Positions 29,696 to 39,107 of a DNA stretch of 50,550 bases are shown piece by piece. The notes under the pieces are model-generated. The model worked only from the letters and a program-made list of their open reading frames with translations, did not search any database and was not told where the DNA came from. The translations under genes were made by a program, and so were the position numbers. Source of the DNA: Candidatus Gottesmanbacteria bacterium RIFCSPLOWO2_01_FULL_42_22. GTDB taxonomy: Bacteria > Patescibacteriota > Microgenomatia > 2-02-FULL-39-11. The stretch's first letter is position 1. Each line of letters opens with the position of its first letter. The DNA lies in NCBI GenBank assembly GCA_001779315.1, contig MFJU01000022.1, positions 1 through 50,550 of the forward strand, given 5' to 3'.

Positions 29696-30491
29696 TTATA
29701 AAACAGACGAAGAAATAGAAATCATGCGAAAAGGAGGCATCATCCTTTCGGAAGTTATGGATCTGCTGTTAAGAACTGCGAAAGTAGGTGTCAGTATGGC
29801 AGAATTGGACCGGTTGGCAGAGTCGGAAATTGAAAAAAGAGGAGCAGAACCGTCATTTAAAAAAGTACCGGGATATAAATGGAGTATCTGCGCCTGTATT
29901 AATGAAATCGTCGTCCACGGCATACCGGGAAACTATAAAATCAGACCGGGTGACGCGGTCGGTATTGATTGCGGAGTTTATTATGAGGGTTTTCATACAG
30001 ATGCTTCCTGGACTATAAGAGTCGGGCACGGTTCAAACGACAAGGCGATTGACCGCTTTTTAGAAGTCGGAGAGAAAGCTTTAAGAAATGCCCTAAGGCA
30101 GGTTAGAACAGGCAATTATATATTTGATGTCTCCCGCGCCATCCAAACGGAAGTCGAAGGGGCAAATTTCAGTGTCGTTAAGAGTTTAATCGGCCATGGG
30201 GTAGGCCGCTCCCTTCACGAGGAACCGGAAATTCCCGGTGTGGCCCGGGGGAAACGGAGTGAGAGTATTCCCATTAAACAGGGAATGGTCTTAGCTATCG
30301 AAGTAATTTATAATATGGGTGGCAGTGACGTCATTTATAAAGGAAATGACGGATGGACAATCAAAACTAAAGATGATAAAATATCAGGACTTTTCGAAGC
30401 CACCGTGGGGGTATCGAACCACGGTGTTCTTCTTTTGACAAAAATAAATGGCACATCAGGGGACAATCGAAAAGACAGGTCAGGTGATTGA
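29688..30491 (+). CDS. map: methionine aminopeptidase, type I
   Basis: [38 protein letters not shown]. Confidence 0.96.
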   Translation: MIDYKTDEEIEIMRKGGIILSEVMDLLLRTAKVGVSMAELDRLAESEIEKRGAEPSFKKVPGYKWSICACINEIVVHGIPGNYKIRPGDAVGIDCGVYYEGFHTDASWTIRVGHGSNDKAIDRFLEVGEKALRNALRQVRTGNYIFDVSRAIQTEVEGANFSVVKSLIGHGVGRSLHEEPEIPGVARGKRSESIPIKQGMVLAIEVIYNMGGSDVIYKGNDGWTIKTKDDKISGLFEATVGVSNHGVLLLTKINGTSGDNRKDRSGD

Positions 30492-30666
30492 GGCATTGCC
30501 CAATACCCTGTTTCGGGTCAAAATGGATGACCAAAAAGTTATACTTTGTCATCTGTCAGGTAAAATGAGGATTCATTACATCAAAATCCTGCCGGGTGAC
30601 ATGGTTAAAGTAGAAATGACGCCCTATGATCTGACAAAAGGCAGGATTACCTATAGAATGAAGTAG
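30448..30666 (+). CDS. infA: translation initiation factor IF-1
   Basis: [57 protein letters not shown]; start lies inside map (44-nt overlap). Confidence 0.96.
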   Translation: MAHQGTIEKTGQVIEALPNTLFRVKMDDQKVILCHLSGKMRIHYIKILPGDMVKVEMTPYDLTKGRITYRMK

Positions 30667-30670
30667 TTGG

Positions 30671-30697
30671 TAGTTTATAGCTAAGAACTATGAACTA
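30671..30697 (+). repeat. intergenic inverted repeat between infA and rpmJ
   Basis: TAGTTTATAG ctaagaa CTATGAACTA, 10-bp stem with one U-G wobble. Confidence 0.6.
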
Positions 30698-30715
30698 ATA
30701 ACCTTAAACTAAATT

Positions 30716-30829
30716 ATGAAAGTCCAATCATCAGTTCAAAAAAGATGTAAAAAATGCAAAGTGGTAGTGAGACGGGGCCACGTTTATATAGTTTGTGAGA
30801 ACCCGAAGCATAAACAGAGACAAGGATAA
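30716..30829 (+). CDS. rpmJ: 50S ribosomal protein L36
   Basis: 37 aa found manually: [37 protein letters not shown]; too short for the ORF track. Confidence 0.97.
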   Translation: MKVQSSVQKRCKKCKVVVRRGHVYIVCENPKHKQRQG

Positions 30830-30831
30830 TT

Positions 30832-31242
30832 ATGGCACGTATAGCAGGAGTTGATTTACCGAATCATAAAAGAATAGATATTGCCCTGACCTATATTTAT
30901 GGGATTGGCAGGAGAAATGTCCAAACTCTTTTGACCACAGCCAAAATTGAGGCCGGGAAAAAGGTGGGCACTTTAACCGAAGAAGACGTCGGCCGCATTA
31001 TGAAAGTTTTGGATAAAGATTTTAAGATAGAGGGTGATCTGAGGATCGAAGTTACGGAGAATATTAAAAGATTGAAGGAAATAGGCTGTTACCGCGGTAT
31101 CAGGCACGTTAAGAATTTGCCGGTACACGGTCAGAGGACCAGGGTCAATGCCAGGACCAAAAGAGGCAAAAGACAGACTGTCGGAGCTTTAAGAAAGGAT
31201 ATGCGGGCAAAAGTAACCACCCCGGAACCGGCCGCCAAGTAA
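30832..31242 (+). CDS. rpsM: 30S ribosomal protein S13
   Basis: MARIAGVDLPNHKRIDIALTYIYGIGRRN. Confidence 0.98.
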   Translation: MARIAGVDLPNHKRIDIALTYIYGIGRRNVQTLLTTAKIEAGKKVGTLTEEDVGRIMKVLDKDFKIEGDLRIEVTENIKRLKEIGCYRGIRHVKNLPVHGQRTRVNARTKRGKRQTVGALRKDMRAKVTTPEPAAK

Positions 31243-31248
31243 AATATT

Positions 31249-31617
31249 ATGAAAAAAACAGCTAAAATTGCCGAAAAAGGCAAAGTCTTTATTACTTCAA
31301 CCTTCAATAATACCATCGTGACTTTAACCGATGAAAAAGGCAATGCCCTGGGTTGGGGATCTTCAGGCAGTGTGGGATTCAAAGGTACCCGCAAATCCAC
31401 TCCGTTTGCCGCCACATCAGCCGTTGACCAGGTAGTTAAAAAAGTGATGATGAAAAATAGGCTAAGGACTGTCGAAGTCTTTATCAAAGGTCCGGGCTCC
31501 GGCAGGGATGCGGCTTTGAGAGCTTTAAAAAGCGCGGGTTTATTCATTACCATGATTGCCGATGTTACGCCGATGCCTCACAATGGAGTAAGACCTAAAA
31601 AGAAAAGGAGAGTCTGA
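31249..31617 (+). CDS. rpsK: 30S ribosomal protein S11
   Basis: [41 protein letters not shown]. Confidence 0.98.
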   Translation: MKKTAKIAEKGKVFITSTFNNTIVTLTDEKGNALGWGSSGSVGFKGTRKSTPFAATSAVDQVVKKVMMKNRLRTVEVFIKGPGSGRDAALRALKSAGLFITMIADVTPMPHNGVRPKKKRRV

Positions 31618-32237
31618 TGGCTAGATACAGAGGACCGAAAAACAGGATTGCCAGAAGAGAAGGTATTGATCTGGGGCTTAAAACACCCGGATCAGCCGCC
31701 CATGCCAATCTTATGAAACGGTTGAAAATCACACCTGGCATGCACGGCCAAAAGAGAAAAAGAAAACCTTCCGATTATGGAATACAATTGAGGGAAAAAC
31801 AGAAAGTGAAAAGGCTGTACGGACTTCTGGAGAAACAATTCAAGAATTATTTTGCCAAAGCCTCAAGCCACACGCAAAACACGGGAGAGGTGCTTTTATC
31901 GCTTTTGGAAAGGCGCCTGGACAATGTTATCTACCGGCTTAATCTGGCGCCGACCAGGACCAGCGCCCGTCAATTTGTAACCCATGGCCACGTTTTAGTT
32001 GATAATAAAAAAGTGAATATCCCTTCATATTCAGTTAGGGCAGGGGAGGTTATTTCCATGAAGCCGAAATTTCTGGAGACCCCTGTTGTCAGGCAAATGC
32101 TGGAAATCAAAGATGCCTCACTGGCAGCCTGGTTATCCAAAAAAGGGCCGGTCGGCAAAATTACCAGACTGCCGAAAAGGGAAGATATTGCCGAAGCTAT
32201 TAATGAACAGCTTATTATTGAGTTTTATTCCAGATAA
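31617..32237 (+). CDS. rpsD: 30S ribosomal protein S4
   Basis: ERRLDNVIYRLNLAPTRTSARQFVTHGHVLVDNKKVNIPSY. Confidence 0.98.
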   Translation: MARYRGPKNRIARREGIDLGLKTPGSAAHANLMKRLKITPGMHGQKRKRKPSDYGIQLREKQKVKRLYGLLEKQFKNYFAKASSHTQNTGEVLLSLLERRLDNVIYRLNLAPTRTSARQFVTHGHVLVDNKKVNIPSYSVRAGEVISMKPKFLETPVVRQMLEIKDASLAAWLSKKGPVGKITRLPKREDIAEAINEQLIIEFYSR

Positions 32238-32254
32238 TATTTAAGGAGGTTTAT

Positions 32255-33172
32255 ATGGTTGAACCAAGATTTACAGTCAAAGAGGAGACCGTAAGCGAAA
32301 ATTACGGTAAGTTTTCTTTTGAACCTTTGGAGCAGGGTTACGGTCATACATTAGGAGTTTCTTTAAGGCGCGTACTTTTGACATCCCTCAAGGGGGCAGC
32401 CGTCACCAAAGTCAGAATAGACGGAGTTAAACATCAATTTTCCACCTTGCCGGGATTGAAAGAGGATGTCATTCAGCTCATTTTAAATATCAAAAAACTT
32501 AGGGTTCAGCTCCCATCAGACAAGCCGGTTACGGCCAAATTGAATGTCAAAGGTCCGGGCAAGTTTTATGCCAAGGATATTGCTGTACCAGATGCGGAAA
32601 TCATCAATAAGGACTTATATCTGGGTGAATTGACTTCCAATAAAGCCAAGATGAATATGGAGATTTATATCGAGCCCGGATACGGATACCTGACGACCGA
32701 AGAGTACAGAGGATCGAAGGAAATGAACATGATTATTCTTGACGCTTTATACAGCCCGGTGACCCGTGTTAATTACAAAGTCGAAGCCACCCGGGTTGGC
32801 CGTGTGACCGATCTGGATAAGCTGATCATGGAAATCTGGACGGATGGTACAGTTTCTCCAATTGAGGCTGTCAAAGAAGCTTCAAAAATCCTGGTTGCCT
32901 ATTTCCTGCAGATTTATGAACCCAAAGCCAAAAGTACTGACAGTGTTGCCGTGACACCGGCAGTATCTGAGGAGGTACTCAAAATGACTTTGGAGGAGCT
33001 TGATCTTCAGACCAGGATTGTCAATGCACTGCATAACGGCGGTATTGATACGGTCGGCCAGCTTTTGGGCACACCGAAAAAAGAGCTTTATAAAATCAAA
33101 AATTTGGGAGCCAAATCAATTACCCATATTGAAGGGATTTTACGGGAGAAAGGCATAGCTCTGACCGTTTAA
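32255..33172 (+). CDS. rpoA: DNA-directed RNA polymerase subunit alpha
   Basis: FEPLEQGYGHTLGVSLRRVLLTSLKGAAVT; C-terminal domain LDLQTRIVNALHNGGIDTVGQLL; GGAGG upstream. Confidence 0.98.
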   Translation: MVEPRFTVKEETVSENYGKFSFEPLEQGYGHTLGVSLRRVLLTSLKGAAVTKVRIDGVKHQFSTLPGLKEDVIQLILNIKKLRVQLPSDKPVTAKLNVKGPGKFYAKDIAVPDAEIINKDLYLGELTSNKAKMNMEIYIEPGYGYLTTEEYRGSKEMNMIILDALYSPVTRVNYKVEATRVGRVTDLDKLIMEIWTDGTVSPIEAVKEASKILVAYFLQIYEPKAKSTDSVAVTPAVSEEVLKMTLEELDLQTRIVNALHNGGIDTVGQLLGTPKKELYKIKNLGAKSITHIEGILREKGIALTV

Positions 33173-33176
33173 AAAT

Positions 33177-33611
33177 ATGAGACATAATGTTTTCGGCCGG
33201 AAACTGAATCGTGACGTCAAAGAGCGCAAAGCGCTTTTCCGCAGTCTGGTAAAGGCATTTATCGACAAAGGCAGAATAAAGACGACTTATGCCAAAGCGC
33301 GCGCCGTCGGCTCTTTGATCGAAAAACTGGTTACCAAAGCCAAAGACGGATCCCGCGCCTCGATGACTCAATTGATGTCATTTTTTAACCACAAGGAACC
33401 GGTTAAAAAACTGACCGATGAGATTGCCCCCCGTTTCAAGGACAAAATCGGCGGTTATATCAGAATGATCCGTTTAGGCAGAAGAAGCGGTGACAATGCC
33501 CAGGAAGTTTTACTGGAATGGACGGTACCGGAGCCGAAAATTGAAAAAGCCGGCAAAGTCAAAACAGCCGTTAAAAAAGAAATTTCCGGGAAAAAGAAAA
33601 ACAAAAAATGA
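33177..33611 (+). CDS. rplQ: 50S ribosomal protein L17
   Basis: MRHNVFGRKLNRDVKERKALFRSLVKAFIDKGRIKTTYAKA. Confidence 0.97.
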   Translation: MRHNVFGRKLNRDVKERKALFRSLVKAFIDKGRIKTTYAKARAVGSLIEKLVTKAKDGSRASMTQLMSFFNHKEPVKKLTDEIAPRFKDKIGGYIRMIRLGRRSGDNAQEVLLEWTVPEPKIEKAGKVKTAVKKEISGKKKNKK

Positions 33612-34045
33612 TAAAACAGTACACAAAACCCACCAGAGCAAAGGATATTGTCAGAAAATGGCACATTGTTGATCTTAAAGGCAAAATATTAGGAAGAGCT
33701 GCCACCGATATTGCCGCTAAGTTAATCGGCAAAAACAAAGTTTATTATGTTCCGAATCTGGACTGCGGTGATCATGTAGTCGTCGTCAATGCCACCAAAG
33801 TTGAAGTCACGGGAAAGAAACCCTCCCAAAAAGAATACATGCATTTTTCCGGTTACCCGGGGGGCCTTAAAAGAAAACTGTATAAACAGATCATGCTGGA
33901 GAAGCCGGAAAGAATTATTCAGCAGGCGGTTTCCGGGATGCTGCCGAAAAATAAACTGCGCGATTCCATGCTCAAACGGCTTTATGTTTATCATGATGAT
34001 AAACATCCCTATGAGGCAAAATTATCACATGGCGAAAAAAACTGA
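33608..34045 (+). CDS. rplM: 50S ribosomal protein L13
   Basis: WHIVDLKGKILGRAATDIAAKLIGKNK; HFSGYPGGLK. Confidence 0.97.
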   Translation: MIKQYTKPTRAKDIVRKWHIVDLKGKILGRAATDIAAKLIGKNKVYYVPNLDCGDHVVVVNATKVEVTGKKPSQKEYMHFSGYPGGLKRKLYKQIMLEKPERIIQQAVSGMLPKNKLRDSMLKRLYVYHDDKHPYEAKLSHGEKN

Positions 34046-34487
34046 AAATAAAAAACAGCAATATTATGAAGCAGTCGGGCGCCGGAAAGAAGCGACTGCC
34101 CGTGCCAGGCTTTATGTTCTGACCCAGGACACCATTGATATCGGTGGTGTTTCCATAAAAAAAGGCGATATTATGGTAAATAAAAAGCCCGTGGAGCAAT
34201 TTTTCCCCGGCGAAACTGCCAAAAGTATTTATCTGGAACCGTTCCGCACCACCAATACTGTCGGCAGGTTTACCGTCTCGGCCCTGGTTACCGGAGGAGG
34301 CACATACGGCCAGATGGGTGCTTTCATCCATGCCGTCTCCAGAGCACTTCTGGAAATTGACAAGGACAAATTTCGCCCGATTCTCAAAAAAAGAGGTTTC
34401 TTAAAAAGAGACCCCCGTATGAAAGAGCGCCGCAAAGCCGGTTTAGCCCAAAAAGCCCGGGCCAAAAAACAATCCCCGAAGCGTTAA
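34029..34487 (+). CDS. rpsI: 30S ribosomal protein S9
   Basis: YYEAVGRRKEATARARLYV; C-terminal LKRDPRMKERRKAGLAQKARAKKQSPKR; start at 34029, overlapping rplM. Confidence 0.97.
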   Translation: MAKKTENKKQQYYEAVGRRKEATARARLYVLTQDTIDIGGVSIKKGDIMVNKKPVEQFFPGETAKSIYLEPFRTTNTVGRFTVSALVTGGGTYGQMGAFIHAVSRALLEIDKDKFRPILKKRGFLKRDPRMKERRKAGLAQKARAKKQSPKR

Positions 34488-34530
34488 TTACCTCCACCCG
34501 TCGGGTATTCCGAATCTACACCTGTTCTTT

Positions 34531-34600
34531 GAGATCTTTTTATATCTTCTAGTATCTTCTAATATCTTGTAAGTTCTACTAATATTTGTTAAAAATATAT
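34531..34600 (+). repeat. degenerate 10-nt-period tandem repeat in the intergenic region
   Basis: gagatctttt/tatatcttct/agtatcttct/aatatcttgt/aagttctact/aatatttgtt/aaaaatatat. Confidence 0.75.
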
Positions 34601-34615
34601 GGAAGCATCTTTTTT

Positions 34616-35611
34616 ATGCAGCTTGATTACACTTATTCCATAACCGAGTCCATCAAAAATCATCTTTATCAGCTTGACGTTTTGAAAAAAGCTTTAACTT
34701 TGATGCCGCCTCTTCCCCATATCGAAGAGAATCTGAGGCGAAAATCGCTTCTTAAAAGTTCCGTTTATTCTGCCCGCATTGAGGGCAACCGTTTGAGAAT
34801 GGAAGATGTGGAAAATTCCGCCTTTGGCCTTCGCTCTGAAACCAAGGAAAAAATGGAGATCGCCAATATATTAAAAGCCATTCATTGGCTGGATTCCGAA
34901 AAAACTCCAGCGGTGTTATCAGCAGTCCTTTTAAAAAATTTGCACGGCTATATCATGTCCGGTCTGACGGAAGAATTGGGGAAATTCAGGCAAGGGCAAT
35001 CTGCCATTTTCAATCAAGCCGGAGTCGCCATCTACATGCCTCCGCCTGCCGGAGAATTGGAAGCATCAGTAGATAGATTGATAAACAGAGTCAACCTTTC
35101 AAAGGATTCCGGTCCTCTAAAATCAGCCTATTTTCATTTTGTATTTGAGAAAATCCATCCTTTTCTGGACGGCAACGGCCGCGTAGGCAGACTGGTTTCC
35201 GCTTTTATCCTGAAACAGACAGGTTATGACTTCAGAAGTTTAGTTTCCCTGGAAGAGTATTTGGAAAATGAACGTGAAAGGTATTATTATTTTTTAAACA
35301 TAAGTTCCCAGGATATCACCCCATTTGTGGAATTTTTTGTGGAAGGACTGCTTATCCAGGCGGAAAAAGCGGTGGGGAATCTGGGAAAAACAGAAAAGGA
35401 GCGGCCGGAAGACAGTCTCTTGCCCAGACGCCGGGAAATACTGGAGATTATCAGAGACCAGAAAATGGTTTCATTCGATGCCATCAAAAGGAGATTTTAT
35501 AAGGTGCCTGTAAGTTCCATACACTATGATTTAAAGCAATTAATTAAACACGGCTTTATCAAAAAACTGGGCATCACCCGCGGTTCCCTTTATACCCCTG
35601 CTACTATATAA
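34616..35611 (+). CDS. Fic-domain protein (class II-like) with C-terminal winged helix
   Basis: HPFLDGNGRVGR active-site motif; N-terminal SARIEGN inhibitory-helix motif; C-terminal HTH-like region. Confidence 0.9.
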   Translation: MQLDYTYSITESIKNHLYQLDVLKKALTLMPPLPHIEENLRRKSLLKSSVYSARIEGNRLRMEDVENSAFGLRSETKEKMEIANILKAIHWLDSEKTPAVLSAVLLKNLHGYIMSGLTEELGKFRQGQSAIFNQAGVAIYMPPPAGELEASVDRLINRVNLSKDSGPLKSAYFHFVFEKIHPFLDGNGRVGRLVSAFILKQTGYDFRSLVSLEEYLENERERYYYFLNISSQDITPFVEFFVEGLLIQAEKAVGNLGKTEKERPEDSLLPRRREILEIIRDQKMVSFDAIKRRFYKVPVSSIHYDLKQLIKHGFIKKLGITRGSLYTPATI

Positions 35612-35616
35612 ACAGG

Positions 35617-36474
35617 ATGAATATCGCTTTTGTCACCTATGCCAAATCACCCCGGTTTACCCCCAGCGATAAATTACTGGTCAAACCATTAGAGTCGTTT
35701 GGACACAAACTATTTCCGGCTCCCTGGGACAATCCGGAAATTGACTGGCAGAAGTTTGATGTTTTGATTCTCCGCTCCTGCTGGAATTACCATCTACATA
35801 TTGACGGATTTCTGTCCTGGTTAAAAAAGATAAAAAAGTTAGGTATCAGACTCTGGAATCCTTATCAAATCGTCCTTTGGAATATCGATAAAAGATATTT
35901 ATTTGATTTGGAGAAAAAAGGCATTGGAATCATTCCGACAAAACTCATTAAAAAAAATGCAGTTTCTACCCTCAAGAAGTATTTTTCAGATTTCAATTGT
36001 CAGGAACTTATTGTCAAACCGACTATCGGTGCTTCGGCTTATAAAATAAACCGTTTTCTTGTATCCGAAGCTGAAATAAGACTAAAAGATTTTCAGCAGA
36101 TGTTAACTCAAACCGATTGTCTAATCCAACCATTGATGAAAGAAATATTTGAGGGGGAAATATCGATGATTTTTTTGGGAAAAAAATTCAGTCATGCAAT
36201 CTTAAAACAACCCCGGCAAGATGAATTTAGAGTGCAGATAGAATTAGGAGGGACGGAAGAATTAACTAATTTATCTCCGGAGTTGATAAAACAAGGCCAA
36301 AAAATTATTGATAGCATAAAAGGAAATTTGTTATATGCCAGGGTGGACGGTATTATTCATGATGGAAAGTTTATGCTGATGGAACTGGAATTGGTTGAAC
36401 CGCACCTCTTTCTCGATTTATATCCGCCTTCAGCCCTCCAATTTGCCTCAAAATTTGAAAATTTCAGTAAATGA
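35617..36474 (+). CDS. ATP-grasp family protein
   Basis: VLILRSCWNYH; ELIVKPTIGASAYKINRF; LLYARVDGIIHDGKFMLMELELVEPHLFL. Confidence 0.75.
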   Translation: MNIAFVTYAKSPRFTPSDKLLVKPLESFGHKLFPAPWDNPEIDWQKFDVLILRSCWNYHLHIDGFLSWLKKIKKLGIRLWNPYQIVLWNIDKRYLFDLEKKGIGIIPTKLIKKNAVSTLKKYFSDFNCQELIVKPTIGASAYKINRFLVSEAEIRLKDFQQMLTQTDCLIQPLMKEIFEGEISMIFLGKKFSHAILKQPRQDEFRVQIELGGTEELTNLSPELIKQGQKIIDSIKGNLLYARVDGIIHDGKFMLMELELVEPHLFLDLYPPSALQFASKFENFSK

Positions 36475-37093
36475 TGACCGGAGTGCCGATTGGGGCCCAG
36501 TTAAAGAGTTGTTCAGCCTCGGGTGTTTTCATATTGACGCAGCCGTGGGACATCGGCTGGCCGAAATTGTTATGCCAATATGTGCCGTGGAAGGAGAAGC
36601 CCCGGTACCAGGGAATCTGGCTGTTGCCGAAAAACATGACCCAGGGCACATTGGGCAGATAATAATAGGTGTTCCTTTCGCGGCTGCCGCCGGACATTTT
36701 TTGCGCCCTGATTTTGCGTTCGATGGTGAAAGTACCTTTGGGAGTCGGCGCCCATTTGCCGGTGGAGACGACAAAGTCGAATAATTTTGTATTACCGTCA
36801 AAACCGTAGACGTGTTGGGCAGCCAAATTGACTTCTATCCTTTTAACCCCGACCGATTCTCCTAAGACGTAAGCAAAAGAATCAAAAAGCGCAGGCACGG
36901 TCACTTTATAGCCTAAATATTCTCCGGAAGTTTCTGAAGGATCATATTGTTCGGATAGTTCCTGCCGGCTGTTGACAGGTATGCAGCCTAAAGTTGCAGA
37001 GGATTTTTGCGCATTAAGAGGTTGATTCAGCATCCAGACGACCGCAGACTCGATCAGTGTCAGAATAACCAGCAGATAAGTAGTTTTTTTCAC
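36464..37093 (-). CDS. L,D-transpeptidase (YkuD), secreted or anchored
   Basis: HGTYWHNNFGQPMSHGCVNMKTPEAEQLFNW; N-terminal hydrophobic segment. Confidence 0.9.
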   Translation of the reverse strand: MKKTTYLLVILTLIESAVVWMLNQPLNAQKSSATLGCIPVNSRQELSEQYDPSETSGEYLGYKVTVPALFDSFAYVLGESVGVKRIEVNLAAQHVYGFDGNTKLFDFVVSTGKWAPTPKGTFTIERKIRAQKMSGGSRERNTYYYLPNVPWVMFFGNSQIPWYRGFSFHGTYWHNNFGQPMSHGCVNMKTPEAEQLFNWAPIGTPVIIY

Positions 37094-37135
37094 TGATTCC
37101 AGTATAAGCTATGGAAAATAAATTTGACAATGTCT

Positions 37136-37516
37136 TTATGACAAAGGTTTCATGGTTTTGATATCCTTCATGGGGAAATGCTTAAGATTAAGGGAAACGA
37201 GAATGAGATTATTGACGTTGGCGCAACCTGCGATCAAACAATCAATCAGACTGAGATTTTTATATTGTTTACTGAATTGCTGAAAATACAGTCCTGCCTG
37301 TTTGGCAGCCAGCGGGGTTATATCCCAAGTCTGAAATTCATTTAAGATGTTTTCTGTTCTCATGAGTTCAGAGGGAAAAATGTTTTTATAAATTTCGGCA
37401 ATGGAAATAGTTGAGATGGAAAGAGGGTCTTTGTCTTTAAGTCTAAGTAATAAATCAGTATATTTCTTATTTCCCCGTAAGACCCAAATAAGGACATCAG
37501 TATCGATTAAATACAT
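37136..37516 (-). CDS. PIN-domain toxin (VapC)
   Basis: MYLIDTDVLIWVLRGNKKY; SLIDCLIAGCANVNNLILVSLNLKHFPM. Confidence 0.85.
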   Translation of the reverse strand: MYLIDTDVLIWVLRGNKKYTDLLLRLKDKDPLSISTISIAEIYKNIFPSELMRTENILNEFQTWDITPLAAKQAGLYFQQFSKQYKNLSLIDCLIAGCANVNNLILVSLNLKHFPMKDIKTMKPLS

Positions 37517-37518
37517 GA

Positions 37519-37797
37519 TTAGAAGGTTCTGTTGGCGGCTTTTCTTTCCTGTTCAACCCATTTAACAACATCTTTTTTTGTCCGCCATTCGGGATGATTT
37601 TTATCGGAGAATATTCCGCTGGCTGCCATTAATGCTTTTTCAAATGTCCCGGGATTGAATTTTTTCTTACCGGTGAGCATAGCTATCTGTTCGTCTTTCT
37701 TTTCATCCCTTAAGATGACGGTATATCCATCTTTGGCTTTGGCGATGTAATCTGCAATATTCTGACGAAACTGGCTGATAGACACGTTTATAGTCAT
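37519..37797 (-). CDS. Phd/YefM-like antitoxin
   Basis: MTINVSISQFRQNIADYIAKAKDGYTVILRDEKKDEQIAML; adjacent to PIN gene. Confidence 0.8.
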   Translation of the reverse strand: MTINVSISQFRQNIADYIAKAKDGYTVILRDEKKDEQIAMLTGKKKFNPGTFEKALMAASGIFSDKNHPEWRTKKDVVKWVEQERKAANRTF

Positions 37798-37803
37798 ATT
37801 TTG

Positions 37804-37832
37804 ATATTAGTACATATTGTACTTTTCGTCAA
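37804..37832 (-). promoter_or_regulatory. predicted TA promoter (TTGACG-N17-TAATAT) with palindromic operator AGTACAtatTGTACT
   Basis: Palindrome 37809-37823 lies in the spacer and touches the -10. Confidence 0.75.
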
Positions 37833-37892
37833 GAATAGGCAAGAAGAATCGATGAAAGCAGAATGATAAGTTTTTTTATACGCTTCTCCTTG

Positions 37893-37965
37893 TCGGGGCG
37901 ACACGATTTGAACGTGCGACCACACGACCCCCAGCCGTGTGCTCTACCAACTGAGCTACGCCCCG
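37893..37965 (-). tRNA. tRNA-Pro(GGG), CCA not encoded
   Basis: Minus strand CGGGGCG TA GCTC AGTTGGTA GAGC A CACGG CTGGGGG TCGTG TGGTC GCACG TTCAAAT CGTGT CGCCCCG A; C1-G72/A73 as in bacterial tRNA-Pro. Confidence 0.95.
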
Positions 37966-38028
37966 TTAATCCCTTGTATTTTACCATAGATTGTGACAGA
38001 ATAATCATGATTTTTATCCGCATTTCCT

Positions 38029-38047
38029 GCCCCGATTTAATCGGGGC
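38029..38047 (+). repeat. perfect hairpin in the recA leader, bracketed by CCTGCC direct repeats
   Basis: GCCCCGAT tta ATCGGGGC; CCTGCC at 38026-38031 and 38047-38052. Confidence 0.7.
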
Positions 38048-38069
38048 CTGCCGAAAATAAAGAGATTCA

Positions 38070-39104
38070 ATGACTGTTAACCAAAAATTGCAGGCAATCC
38101 GCGTTGCCATGGACCAGATTGAAAAGCAGTACGGCCGCGGTTCCATCATGCGTTTGGGAGATCAACAAGCCGGTAAATTTGCCATGGAGGTTATTCCTAC
38201 CGGATCGCTGGCTTTGGATATCGCTTTGGGAGTCGGCGGTGTGCCCCGGGGCAGGATTATCGAGATTTTCGGTCCGGAAGCTTCCGGCAAGACGACTGTT
38301 ACTCTGTCGATTATCGCCGAAACGCAAAAGCTGGGCGGAGTAGCGGCTTTTATCGATGCCGAGCATGCTCTTGATCCCATCTGGGCGGAAAAGCTGGGAG
38401 TCAAACTGGACGATCTTCTGGTTTCCCAACCGGATACCGGAGAGCAGGCTTTGGAAATTGCTGAAACTTTAATCAGGTCCGGCGGAATTGATTTGGTAGT
38501 CATCGATTCAGTGGCAGCCCTTGTTCCCAGAGCGGAAATTGAAGGGGAAATGGGTGATTCCATGATGGGTGTTCAGGCCCGGCTCATGTCCCAGGCCTTG
38601 AGAAAACTGACCGGCGTTATTTCCAAATCGAAGACGGTAGCCATGTTTACCAACCAGTTGAGGCAGAAAATCGGCGTTATGTTCGGCAATCCGGAGACAA
38701 CACCCGGAGGATTAGCTTTGAAATTCTATGCGACGATGCGTATGGATATCAGAAAAATTGAAACGCTGAAAGCCCAGGATAAAGCGATTGGTTCCCGGCA
38801 CAGGGTCAGGATTGTTAAAAATAAAGTAGCCGCTCCTTTCAGGATTGCCGAATTCGATATCCTGGAAAACGGCATTTCAAAGGAAGGGGCTATCATCGAT
38901 ATCGGCCTGGAATTCAGCGTTCTGAATAAAGCAGGTGCTTTTATCAAGTATCAGGATAAAGTTCTGGGTCAGGGACGGGAAGCCGTCAGGATCTATCTTT
39001 CAGAAAACCCCAAACTGGCCAAAGAAATTATGGAAGGCATTTGGAAAGCGTATAAAACAGGCCAGCAGAAAGATAAAATTGTCGGCAAAGAAGATACTAA
39101 TTAA
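38070..39104 (+). CDS. recA: recombinase RecA
   Basis: [47 protein letters not shown]. Confidence 0.98.
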   Translation: MTVNQKLQAIRVAMDQIEKQYGRGSIMRLGDQQAGKFAMEVIPTGSLALDIALGVGGVPRGRIIEIFGPEASGKTTVTLSIIAETQKLGGVAAFIDAEHALDPIWAEKLGVKLDDLLVSQPDTGEQALEIAETLIRSGGIDLVVIDSVAALVPRAEIEGEMGDSMMGVQARLMSQALRKLTGVISKSKTVAMFTNQLRQKIGVMFGNPETTPGGLALKFYATMRMDIRKIETLKAQDKAIGSRHRVRIVKNKVAAPFRIAEFDILENGISKEGAIIDIGLEFSVLNKAGAFIKYQDKVLGQGREAVRIYLSENPKLAKEIMEGIWKAYKTGQQKDKIVGKEDTN

Positions 39105-39107
39105 TTC

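Noticed and set aside
34531-34600. Possible CRISPR array
   Set aside because: Units are 10 nt, degenerate and lack spacers; no cas genes in the window.
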